Assembly: GCA_964442745.1 (NCBI GenBank)
Contig: CAYUAI010000042.1
Coordinates: forward strand, 1-34,823
Source: CAYUAI01 sp964442745
Lineage (GTDB): Bacteria > Pseudomonadota > Gammaproteobacteria > S012-40
DNA length: 34,823 nt
Direction: 5' to 3'
The notes under the pieces: model-generated
Databases searched by the model: none
The model's input: only the letters and a program-made list of their open reading frames with translations
Told to the model about the DNA's origin: nothing
Position numbers and translations under genes: made by a program
Shown here: in pieces, positions 1 to 7,678 of the stretch
Layout: every line of letters starts with the position of its first letter
How positions within the stretch are numbered: the first letter of the stretch is position 1

Positions 1-1
1 A

Positions 2-508
2 TGTAATGTAGTGTATAAAATTAAGGACGAATTAGGGGATATAGGTCACGTTTCTCTCCAGATAAATGATACATATGTTAGCTTTTGGCCAAAAAGTGCT
101 GCAAAAGCTAAAAACAATATTAAGTTGGGGCAAACTCATGAGTCAGTGTTTCCAAGTAGCTATAAGGTAGATAGGCGTCTTGAGCAAAAAGACTCGGATA
201 ATAAAATTCTAATAAAAAAGCTAGATGAAGAGTTAATGATCGATTACTGGAACGATTTTAAAAGTAATCAAAAGCGCTACAATATACTTAATTTAAACTG
301 TTCTACTGTTGTTGGATCATTACTAGAAATAGGTTCTGGTGTAGCTCCTTTAAAATCACCCAGTATTCGAATAAATGAATATGTAAATAATAAATATATG
401 CGATGGGTTTTAAAATTACGATTTTTTGGAAATTATATACATATGTGGACACCTAATGACGTAATAATATATGTCTTGCAAATCCGTAGCTGTAAAACCC
501 GACAATGA
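2..508 (+). CDS. Partial permuted papain-fold (NlpC/P60- or LRAT-like) protein
   Basis: The reading frame is open from the left window edge, so this is probably the C-terminal part of a longer protein; the GTG at 11 is the first possible internal start. Counted from that GTG, a GHVSLQI segment carries His13 and an NLNCSTVVG segment carries Cys97. An early His followed about 80 residues later by an Asn-Cys motif is the order seen in circularly permuted papain-fold proteins (LRAT/HRASLS, YiiX-like and some toxin acyltransferase domains). That assignment is by eye and tentative. The stop codon overlaps the start of the next gene by 4 bp (ATGA), so the two are very likely translated together and may act on the same substrate. 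The substrate is unknown. Confidence 0.5.
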   Translation, partial: CNVVYKIKDELGDIGHVSLQINDTYVSFWPKSAAKAKNNIKLGQTHESVFPSSYKVDRRLEQKDSDNKILIKKLDEELMIDYWNDFKSNQKRYNILNLNCSTVVGSLLEIGSGVAPLKSPSIRINEYVNNKYMRWVLKLRFFGNYIHMWTPNDVIIYVLQIRSCKTRQ

Positions 509-1461
509 AAACGCATTTAATTTATTCAGAGCAGTATGATTTTAATTCTTTGGGGATAAATAAAATACATTCGTTCGATGGAATGAAATTCATTAAAGCA
601 TGGCGCTTGATTTCAAGCGAATTTGAAAATGAAATTGACGCGTTGTGGATTAAACCTGATGGGCCAATATCAGATGAAGTACTTCTTAAAGTTCATAGTG
701 GAAAGTACCTCAGCTCTTTAAATAAATCATCGACCATCGCTAGTGTAATAGAAATTTCTTTAACAAAATTTATTCCCGCAAGCATATTACATAATAAGCT
801 GTTAAAGCCGATTAAATTAGCCTGTAATGGCACGTTGAAAGCGGCTGAAGTAGCGCTTAGTGAAAATGCGAGGGTTATGAATATAGGTGGTGGTTATCAT
901 CATGCATTTTCAACTCATGGTAAAGGTTTTTGTTTTTTTGCAGATGCGGCATTAAGTATTGTTAATAGCCGTGATAAAGGTTTGCTAAAAGCAGATGAAA
1001 TCGTATTAATGATAGACTTAGATGCACATAGGGGAAATGGATTTGAATCTGTCACAGAAAATGATCCGACAGTAAAAAACTTCGATATGTATGGTTTTCA
1101 GTCTTATCCTGGATTACACGATGGCGATCCTGATGAATTTCCATATATGATACCTTTGAAAGCTGGTATGAAGGATGATGTTTACCTGGATGTTCTTGAA
1201 ACTAAATTAGTCAAATTTCTAGATGAAAACTCAGAGGCTAAATTTGTTTTTTATAATGCGGGTAATGATATTTTAGAGACAGACCCACTAGGTAGCTTAA
1301 AAGTGAGTTTTGAGGGTGTGCTAAAACGTGATAAATTTGTTATTGAGCAATTAACAAAAAGAAAAATTCCAACCGTTATCATGACAAGTGGTGGCTATAC
1401 GAAACAGTCGCATAAATTGATTGCTGAGTTAGTTAAGATTGCTGTACAGGCAAGTGTTTAA
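505..1461 (+). CDS. Class IV (HDAC11-like) histone deacetylase-family deacylase
   Basis: This 318-residue protein matches the histone deacetylase fold over its whole length and most resembles class IV, HDAC11. Visible residues are the tandem histidines in GGGYHHAF (His132, His133), the metal ligands in IDLDAHRGNG (Asp173, His175) and YNAGNDILETDPLG (Asp255), and the transition-state tyrosine in TSGGYTK (Tyr298). These are zinc-dependent hydrolases of acyl-lysine; eukaryotic HDAC11 prefers long fatty acyl groups, but the acyl preference here is unknown. There is no signal peptide, so it is cytoplasmic or possibly a secreted effector. It overlaps the upstream papain-like gene by 4 bp. Acetylpolyamine amidohydrolase is a less likely alternative, because the spacing and the ILETDPLG segment fit class IV better. 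Confidence 0.88.
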   Translation: MKTHLIYSEQYDFNSLGINKIHSFDGMKFIKAWRLISSEFENEIDALWIKPDGPISDEVLLKVHSGKYLSSLNKSSTIASVIEISLTKFIPASILHNKLLKPIKLACNGTLKAAEVALSENARVMNIGGGYHHAFSTHGKGFCFFADAALSIVNSRDKGLLKADEIVLMIDLDAHRGNGFESVTENDPTVKNFDMYGFQSYPGLHDGDPDEFPYMIPLKAGMKDDVYLDVLETKLVKFLDENSEAKFVFYNAGNDILETDPLGSLKVSFEGVLKRDKFVIEQLTKRKIPTVIMTSGGYTKQSHKLIAELVKIAVQASV

Positions 1462-1565
1462 AGTTGAAGAGTGCCGCTGTGGTGAGTTTTGCATCGTGAG
1501 TATCTGGAGCACTCTAAAAAACACAGGCAACTACGCTAGAGAAACTTGCGTCTTCTTTTCCTCGG

Positions 1566-1714
1566 GTAGCGTGGATTAAGCGTAGCGAATCCACGTCAGC
1601 GATAAGCGATGTAATCATGTGCCAATGTGGTATTGAATGACGACAAGACTCAGGGGACATTCATTTGTTTTAACGCTTGTTCATGATGGATTCGCTACGC
1701 TTAATCCACGCTAC
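1566..1714. repeat. 149-bp palindromic element (REP doublet or MITE-like)
   Basis: A perfect 28-bp inverted repeat bounds the element, at 1566-1593 and 1687-1714. Each arm is itself a hairpin, with CGTGGATT facing AATCCACG around a short loop rich in GCTACGC/GCGTAGC. The 93-bp interior has no coding sign. This arrangement, paired palindromes in opposite orientation just behind a gene, is that of REP doublets mobilised by RAYT transposases or of a small MITE. Confidence 0.7.
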
Positions 1715-1734
1715 TCCTCTATTTTTCTCTGAAA

Positions 1735-1947
1735 TCAATTTAAACTTACATAATAATTATTAATTTTTTGAAGCGAAAATCTAAACTCTGAACGGTTAAA
1801 TTTTCCATAGTAATTGATCCAACCCCTAACAACCGGATTGATTTCTTGTCCTATAGACTCCAAAAAATTCCGTTTCGCATGTGTACAATTTGAGGTCGTC
1901 AACGGGCGATCAACGACAACGGATACATTTTGAAAAAACAAACCCAA
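1735..1947 (-). pseudogene. Group II intron reverse transcriptase/maturase, C-terminal remnant
   Basis: Only the last part of the protein survives. The segment INPVVRGWINYYGKFNRSEF is the hallmark of the maturase-associated domain found at the C-terminus of group II intron reverse transcriptases; the polymerase domain is absent. The first 25 or so residues of the open frame do not look like maturase and probably come from the junction with the next fragment. The expected intron domains V and VI are not seen downstream; a palindromic element lies there instead. A probable 5' intron piece lies on the same strand at about 2690-2970. Confidence 0.75.
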
Positions 1948-2147
1948 GACAAGTCTCTATTGGTGAGCGGCGCAAGCCTCAGCCCAATGGACACCCGGCT
2001 ATATTCGTTCGCATTGACACGGTCCATCAAGGCGACCTGGATAAACTCGCCACTAAAGTGAGTGGTAATGAATCAGCCCGGATATTGAAATTTGAGCGGG
2101 AGACGTTGTTTAACTTGATCTTTGAGCAGGATAAAAAACGAGCATAG
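1935..2147 (+). pseudogene. DDE integrase (rve-type) transposase fragment
   Basis: An RRKPQPNGHP segment followed by VRIDTVHQGD resembles the start of the catalytic domain of DDE integrase-type transposases, with the Asp of IDTV as the probable first catalytic residue. The protein then departs from the family and stops after about 40 residues, so the remaining DDE residues are missing. It is a remnant. Its left edge abuts the maturase fragment on the opposite strand. Confidence 0.5.
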
Positions 2148-2225
2148 CTATTTTGTCTCCTTCAGACTCATTTGTCTATTGGAATATACTATCAGTGCAT
2201 TTAACGTGAGCCATCAATTCATGTC

Positions 2226-2261
2226 TGGCCAATAACTTCCAGAGCTATAAGTTATTGGCCA
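2226..2261. repeat. Perfect 13-bp hairpin at the edge of the IS630 remnant
   Basis: TGGCCAATAACTT at 2226-2238 faces its exact reverse complement at 2249-2261 across a 10-nt loop. No T-run follows on either strand, so it is not an obvious terminator. It overlaps the first codons that still read as IS630 transposase and may be an end or a duplication scar of the decayed element. Confidence 0.5.
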
Positions 2262-2655
2262 GTGCGGAATCGACCGGTAAATTCAACGGTGAAACATATG
2301 TGAAGCTTCCACGCCAGTGACTCGATCATTACACTTGTCCCGTCATTTTGGTCGAAGATGGTGCGTGTTATCATCGAGCGAAGATCGTGACAGAGTTTGT
2401 TGAACAAAATAAAGATCGACTGACCTTGGAACCATTACCTGGATTTTCACCAGATTTTAATCCCATCGATAAGTAATAAAAAAACACAAAACGTGACGCC
2501 GCGCATTTAAATATTTCAGTACGTTTGAGGAACTACGTGCGTCGGTGATCAACGTCTTCAATGAGTATCGTGAAGAGGCAAGCAAAGTATTTTGTGTGAT
2601 GAATAAAATGCGTGAGCAAGCGGGTCTATGTGAGCCTCACTTGTTAAGTGCATGA
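2249..2655 (+). pseudogene. IS630-family transposase, C-terminal half, degraded
   Basis: Conceptual translation gives VILVEDGACYHRAKIV, then LPGFSPDFNPIDK and, in another frame, FSTFEELRASVINVFNEY and SKVFCVMNKMREQAG. These are the DG, SPDLNPIE and C-terminal segments of IS630/Tc1-mariner-type transposases. It is broken by a stop after LPRQ, two stops (2474-2479) right after NPIDK where the family has a Trp, and a one-base deletion near 2509 just before the KYF segment. The N-terminal half is not recognisable upstream. It cannot encode an active enzyme. Confidence 0.82.
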
Positions 2656-2689
2656 TCTAACTATCAGTTTAACGATAGGATGATATTAT

Positions 2690-2970
2690 TCGATTTAATT
2701 AAGTGAAAAACTATATGCCTGATAAGACACCCCGAGAGCATATAGTGCTTTGATCCGTTTTTGTTGAATCATCATTCCCACCTGGCTCATGGTTATCATC
2801 CAACACCTTAACCCTCGGCATCCGCATTGATTATTTCGAAGCTGTACCAGCACTCTGCCATGAATCCAAGGCTCGATACGAGTGGATGGCTAGTCCTTAA
2901 AACAGTTCCTTTCGGAACTGCCCCAGACAGGGACTTTCACCCTGCAAGATACGCCGAGCTTTGCTCGGCG
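2690..2970 (-). mobile_element. Probable 5' (domain I) remnant of a group II intron
   Basis: Read on the minus strand, this stretch has the look of a bacterial group II intron 5' region: a GGGTGAAAGTCCCTG block, then CTAGCCATCC, GCAGAGTGCTGG and a GGTTAAGGTGTTGGATGA segment, with no open frame. A perfect 8-bp stem with a TTT loop (2952-2970) lies at its upstream edge. The same-strand maturase tail at 1735-1947 fits one intron whose middle was lost or invaded by insertion sequences. The identification rests on recalled consensus and needs a covariance-model search. Confidence 0.5.
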
Positions 2971-3300
2971 CGATAACGTTTAAAAAAAGTGAGGAAAAAA
3001 TCTTTAATTGCTGTATATAGTGGACCCTAAAAATCGAACAGTCTGTTAAGATACAACAACTGACAACGGAGTTTTTTCTAAGATAAGCAATGTCACTTAT
3101 TGTGAGTTTTAGAAAAATCGAGTATTCATTCTTAGATGCAGTAAATAAAGCAGCGCAACGGTTTTTAACCAGTTTTTTTGAAACGTTAGGGTTTACATTG
3201 AAGTTCAGCCTTCAAAATGCATCCATCAATCCCGAAGTCTATAACAAACTAAGCAATGTAACAGTATCATAATTTTTTGCTATATTCATTTATCCCATCG
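2971..3300. other. Intergenic, possible insertion-sequence end
   Basis: Between the intron remnant and the hydrolase gene there is no convincing gene. A 60-codon open frame at 3090-3272 has no homology I recognise and no clear ribosome binding site. The stretch near 3020-3045 (TGGACCCTAAAAATCG) resembles an insertion-sequence terminus, but I could not find its partner. Confidence 0.3.
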
Positions 3301-5997
3301 CTATTTTTTCGATTCGCTGCGGCGTTTATTTAATAAAAACCAGAAACCGAACAAAACAACAAGAAAAATAATACTGCTTATGCTGCCGCCCCCTTGGCGA
3401 ATACGATGGGATGATGAGGAGCTATTCTCAGCTAAATTCACTAATTGATAAGAGCGAATACGGTTTGATCTTGTTTGTGTTTGGCCTACCCACTGATAAG
3501 CATTATCTACCGCGGCAAGTGCGGCATTGCGTGTGCTTGAATCAATGGGACCGGCAGGGCACAAGGTTCCAAAACATAAACCAAAATCCATGGCGTGTTC
3601 GGCACCGTTGACGAGGTGGACTTCGCTGCTGCTACCACAAGCAAACATCGTGTGATCATTTGTTAGCTCGAGTGGGCGGCTTTGACCATCAATGGCATTG
3701 CACAATTTAATGGTTTGGGCGTAGGGAACTAACGAGTCATTACTCCCATGCACAACCATTATCGGCAATGGACTTCCGGCGAGCTGATGAAAAAACGAAT
3801 TCGACACGATAAATTCTGCAACCGATGATTTCAAGCAAAAATTTAACTCAGATGGTCGTGCCGCAAGATCTACCGCGTTGAGATCAATGCCTAGACGTGT
3901 TGCACATTGCTGTAAATAAATTGGAGGTGCTGCTGGGTTTATATTTGAAAAATTAAACAAAGTATCCGGTAGTTGCTGAGTTATCTCGCTTAGACTCATA
4001 TTGGCAGTGATTCGGCTAAAATCGATATCGATTATTCTTAGTTCGTCGTCGCTCCCCTGGGTACCAAAAAATTTTGCCAATGATTTAACACCAAAATTCC
4101 GAAACGTCTCATATTGACTGCCAACGGGTAGTGAATTACTTAAAAAATCCAACACATCTAAAGGTGGGTAAAATAGCAGTGCTTTTCGTACATCATTGGG
4201 GCGATTGATTATTAACCAGGCAGCTAAATGTGCCCCTGCAGATTGGCCAAATAAACTGATTTGACTATTGGGTATGATACCAAAGGATGTGCCATAATCT
4301 TTAATCCATTGTAAGGCATCTGCGACATCTTGAGTTATTTCACGCCAACTTGCCGAATTACATTCAGTGTTACCATCACTGGCACCGACTAAACGATAAA
4401 AGGGAGCAAACACCACAAACCCTTGTTGCGTAAAATGTGAGAGACTGGCCTCTAAACCAAAAACGGATAATCCTCGACCTTTCCAAGTGCCACCATGAAT
4501 GGCTAGCATAGGCCTTAAACCTTGGCGATTAATCTCTTCTTTAAAAATCCGCATTTCCAGGGCGCAGCTACCATTGCCACGAGGGATATTGGTAATGGTT
4601 TTGTAATTGACTAGCTTAACAAAAGGTTGCTGATTATTGTCAATGGAGACGACTCCTACATTCATTTTCGTGCTAATAAAACTTGTCCATTTTTGACTAG
4701 GAAACATCGGTAGCGGATCATTGGGCTGGTCTAAATCTGGAAGCCAGGAAGCCGCGTTTCCTAACGTGTTTTTCTTTTGTTTACTGACCCAACGATCACA
4801 GAACTGCTCAGGAATAATGGGTCGAAAGGCAACGGCTTGCAGGCATTGGGAATCATTGTAATAATTACCCCGATCTATCCCATAAAGATCAGCTATCATG
4901 CAGGCCGATCCTTCTTGAACATAAAGTGGCGCTTGAGGCAGATTAAGCTCATACCTTTGGCGCAATGCGTGACAACCGATATTCGCACCCAGTTCAGCAA
5001 TAAAATTTTTTCGTTCTGTCTCTGTCATGACGATTAGCTGTAAAAGAATTTCAATGCCGCGTTCATTGAGCATTTGTACCAGCATGTCAGGAATGCCGAG
5101 TTGTGTTAAAATGTCTTGAATGACAGCCTGATCCTCTGGGTTTTGACCAAAGGTAAAGAGACTTCGACCGTTAAATGCGGTGATGGAACTGTCAATATTC
5201 CCATCGCTATCTAGGCCGTTCAATCGATAATTAAGCTCCTGAACTTTTTGATCAAACCGGTTACGTCCCTTACTGCGTAATTTATTCAATAAATAACGCT
5301 CATAGGCATTTAAAATAACATTTATCAGTGATACATCGCCAAAATCTGGTTTTATATTACCGCCATGTAATGTCAGGTTGCCCGAGACTTCGGCGCTTTT
5401 ATCAATAACAATCGCCATTAATTGAGAATCGTAACTCGGGTTTAAATTAATCGTTAATGTGACATTGATGTCAAATGGCATGGAAGCACTAATTTTTCCA
5501 TTATCTTTAGCAAAACCTTTGCAATCACTGACAAAGGGTACCGCTTGCCCCCAGCGTACCCAGGCATCGGCCTGGGTCTCAATATGACCGTTTAAACTAG
5601 CGACGATAGTCATGTCTTGAAGATTGTTTAGTTGGAAATCAAAGCGAGAGGTATCATGAATAAATACGATCGCATTAGTCGCATCGATATGTGCTTCTTT
5701 AGGTAATGGCACGAGACAGAGGCGATTAATTTGTTCAGTGAATGCTTCGATAGGAAATTTCCCAAATAAAAAATTCGTGCCAGTTTGCAGACCCAGTTGA
5801 TTTAATTCCTTTTGCAGTTGTTGGGCGAGTCGTTGTTGTAATGTAGTCGCTGGGTCTTGAGGAAGTGTTGATAAATCCTCTCTGAGATCACTAATTGGTA
5901 TGGTAAATGTTTGGCTAAAGGCAGATTGAGGCACATAAATAACAATTGCCAATAACAATGGTACAAATATCGTCGAACAAAAACGTACATGTATCAT
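3301..5997 (-). CDS. Secreted alpha/beta hydrolase (esterase/lipase-like) with GlyGly-CTERM-like tail
   Basis: I chose the ATG at 5997, not the TTG three bases upstream, because GGGGA lies 7 nt before it. The 898-residue product starts with a signal peptide ending near residues 25-28. Residues 30-480 form a region of unknown fold. Residues about 490-810 form an alpha/beta hydrolase: an HGG oxyanion loop (501-503), the nucleophile in GQSAG (Ser586), an acid in HGSNDSLVP (Asp754) and a base in GAEHAMD (His801). A Ser-rich linker follows, then GGGS (869-872), a hydrophobic stretch and KRRSESKK. That tail is the layout of GlyGly-CTERM sorting signals, processed by rhombosortases and tied to type II secretion. 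Carboxylesterase, lipase or polyester hydrolase activity is plausible; the substrate cannot be told. Confidence 0.85.
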   Translation of the reverse strand: MIHVRFCSTIFVPLLLAIVIYVPQSAFSQTFTIPISDLREDLSTLPQDPATTLQQRLAQQLQKELNQLGLQTGTNFLFGKFPIEAFTEQINRLCLVPLPKEAHIDATNAIVFIHDTSRFDFQLNNLQDMTIVASLNGHIETQADAWVRWGQAVPFVSDCKGFAKDNGKISASMPFDINVTLTINLNPSYDSQLMAIVIDKSAEVSGNLTLHGGNIKPDFGDVSLINVILNAYERYLLNKLRSKGRNRFDQKVQELNYRLNGLDSDGNIDSSITAFNGRSLFTFGQNPEDQAVIQDILTQLGIPDMLVQMLNERGIEILLQLIVMTETERKNFIAELGANIGCHALRQRYELNLPQAPLYVQEGSACMIADLYGIDRGNYYNDSQCLQAVAFRPIIPEQFCDRWVSKQKKNTLGNAASWLPDLDQPNDPLPMFPSQKWTSFISTKMNVGVVSIDNNQQPFVKLVNYKTITNIPRGNGSCALEMRIFKEEINRQGLRPMLAIHGGTWKGRGLSVFGLEASLSHFTQQGFVVFAPFYRLVGASDGNTECNSASWREITQDVADALQWIKDYGTSFGIIPNSQISLFGQSAGAHLAAWLIINRPNDVRKALLFYPPLDVLDFLSNSLPVGSQYETFRNFGVKSLAKFFGTQGSDDELRIIDIDFSRITANMSLSEITQQLPDTLFNFSNINPAAPPIYLQQCATRLGIDLNAVDLAARPSELNFCLKSSVAEFIVSNSFFHQLAGSPLPIMVVHGSNDSLVPYAQTIKLCNAIDGQSRPLELTNDHTMFACGSSSEVHLVNGAEHAMDFGLCFGTLCPAGPIDSSTRNAALAAVDNAYQWVGQTQTRSNRIRSYQLVNLAENSSSSSHRIRQGGGSISSIIFLVVLFGFWFLLNKRRSESKK

Positions 5998-6107
5998 CAA
6001 GTGTTCCCCACGGTTGAAATTGTATTTTGTTTTTTTAGGTATTTAGGTATGAGATTCTATGTTTCGCACCCAGTGATGTGCTTCAGGTTGATTTTTGATC
6101 GCGCCCT

Positions 6108-6158
6108 GATTTTTCTTCACTCGAGATACGACAAGTATCACACTGGTTCAGAAAAATC
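6108..6158. repeat. Structured repeat, copy 1
   Basis: The outer arms GATTTTTCT (6108-6116) and AGAAAAATC (6150-6158) pair perfectly, as do the inner arms GATAC (6125-6129) and GTATC (6135-6139) around a 5-nt loop. The flank to about 6215 is alignable with that of the second copy. Confidence 0.5.
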
Positions 6159-6525
6159 TCGGTAAAACCAAAGCCCTTGGTGATTTTCACACGCTAGGGG
6201 TCCGAAATGTAGGCTCGATTGGATAAGAGATAAGATTCAAGTATTGGTTCTTGATTTCTATCGTGCTGTTATACGTTTTTTTTATTGAGGTGTTGGTGCT
6301 GTATTAATTTTAGCATTGTCAGGGTGAATAGCAAACAGGTATAAAAATTGATCGTTTTATAACAGTTTGCGGGTAAAAATTCACCATGTTGATATATTTT
6401 TATCTGCTTTAATGCGAAATGAATTAAAGAATGGCAACAATGAAGTCGCTGATCTCTTCGTTGGATTTTAATGAAATATGCAAAAATAAAATGTTCAATT
6501 GAGATAGCTGTTTTCAAATCGAGAA

Positions 6526-6729
6526 ATGGGTAATGTAACGACTGAGACGATTGTATTAATTACGCCAAGAATTGTTGAGCAAGCCGTTATTGAGAGTAAC
6601 GCACGATCCATAGACATCATTCAGGAAATGGAGCAATCACAAAAGCGTACAACCAGTAACATAAATTTTGATATCAATAAATTTGTCAATATGAGCGACC
6701 GCCTATCGGAGTCTGATAATTTATTTTGA
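6526..6729 (+). CDS. Small open frame, doubtful gene
   Basis: It encodes 67 residues, hydrophilic, without a membrane segment, signal peptide or motif I recognise. There is no good ribosome binding site before the ATG. It lies between two copies of a noncoding repeat. It is listed only because it is the best candidate gene in this stretch; it may well be chance. Confidence 0.2.
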   Translation: MGNVTTETIVLITPRIVEQAVIESNARSIDIIQEMEQSQKRTTSNINFDINKFVNMSDRLSESDNLF

Positions 6730-6909
6730 ATCAATTTGATAGATTTCTATTTTGCAATGATTGGTGGTAAAACGGCATGAGTGATAAGGCGCCTAAACTC
6801 CCCAAGATTGATGAATCAGAGTGCTTCCTCTTAAAACTCATTACTCCCTAATAATATATCGGACATTGGGCAGCTTATCATTTGATCTTGTTTGATTCTT
6901 AATTCCACC

Positions 6910-6964
6910 GGAATTTTTCTTCAGTCGGCGATACAATAAGTATTACCTTTTTCAGAAAAAATCC
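6910..6964. repeat. Structured repeat, copy 2
   Basis: The outer arms at 6910-6920 and 6954-6964 pair with one mismatch. The inner arms GATAC (6930-6934) and GTATT (6940-6944) pair with one G-U. The hairpin architecture of copy 1 is kept although loop and flank sequences have drifted; the flanks still share CACGCTAG/AAACGCTAG and GAAATGT/GAATGT blocks. Confidence 0.5.
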
Positions 6965-7251
6965 TGTAAAATCAATTTTCTTTGAAATTTTCAAACGCTA
7001 GATTGTTGAATGTCGGATATATGCTTCTCCGTTAAGATTGTAATCAGAGAGTTTAACGCGAGAGCAATCAATTCATGCCTAAATCTCAAAGGCTTTGGAT
7101 ATATTCAGTCGGTTATCAAGTGGGATTTTCGTGCCCATCGTAAGCGCTTGGTGGCGGTATCGGCAGATCGAAATGTCTGAGACCTTCTAGTCAATGTAAC
7201 GATGTCGTAAAAATACCAAGACAAGCCATTAAAGCAGAGTGCTACTAAACT

Positions 7252-7653
7252 ATGAATAGTTATCAACATGAATGGGCAATTCTTCACGGCAACATTGAAA
7301 GCTATGAAAAATTTTCCCTCATCATTAAACTTTTTTGTGTATTCCTTAGCGTGTTTTTGATAGCGTATGATATTAATACATGGTTTGCCGTTGTTCTGGT
7401 CAGTATTTTATGGTTACAGGATAGTATATGGAAAACATTTCAGAAACGTTTGGAAGATAGAATAAAACTCATTGAACAAAAAATGCAACTCAGTGCTGAC
7501 GACGATGGTGTCGCATTCCAACTTTATTCTCAATGGTATAATCGTCGAAGCGGATTATTCGAGATGTTTAAAGAATATTTTTCAAGTGCAATAAAACCAA
7601 CAGTCGCTTACCCATATATCCTATTTATTCCTTTATTATTGATTTTTAATTGA
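7252..7653 (+). CDS. Small membrane protein of unknown function
   Basis: This 133-residue protein has two close hydrophobic segments (about residues 22-40 and 43-57), a charged, helix-prone middle (about 60-85, rich in Lys, Glu and Arg), a cytosolic-looking region, and a C-terminal hydrophobic stretch (about 117-132) that ends at the stop. The layout suggests an inner-membrane protein with two or three spans. I recognise no named family. It lies 25 bp before the RecD2-like gene on the same strand and could share its transcript, but nothing shows a functional link. Confidence 0.6.
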   Translation: MNSYQHEWAILHGNIESYEKFSLIIKLFCVFLSVFLIAYDINTWFAVVLVSILWLQDSIWKTFQKRLEDRIKLIEQKMQLSADDDGVAFQLYSQWYNRRSGLFEMFKEYFSSAIKPTVAYPYILFIPLLLIFN

Positions 7654-7678
7654 TAGTAAATACGGCTTTGGGTTATGG

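Larger units (their letters stand above)
6001..7251. other. 1.25-kb gene-poor stretch
   Basis: No recognisable gene lies here. It holds two diverged copies of one structured repeat (6108-6158 and 6910-6964 plus their right flanks), short open frames without homology, and near 7055-7080 a segment similar to 2201-2226 (TTTAACG, GAG, then ATCAATTCATG), which lies just upstream of the IS630 remnant. The last point suggests that debris of a related insertion sequence is also present here. Confidence 0.45.

Noticed and set aside
3090..3272. 60-residue open frame
   Set aside because: It has no homology I recognise, no ribosome binding site, and lies in mobile-element debris.
6269..6517. 82-residue minus-strand open frame
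   Set aside because: Biased composition from AT-rich DNA, no start signal, and a position between noncoding repeats.
7105..7287. 60-residue minus-strand open frame
   Set aside because: It overlaps the start of the membrane protein gene and has no start signal or known motif.
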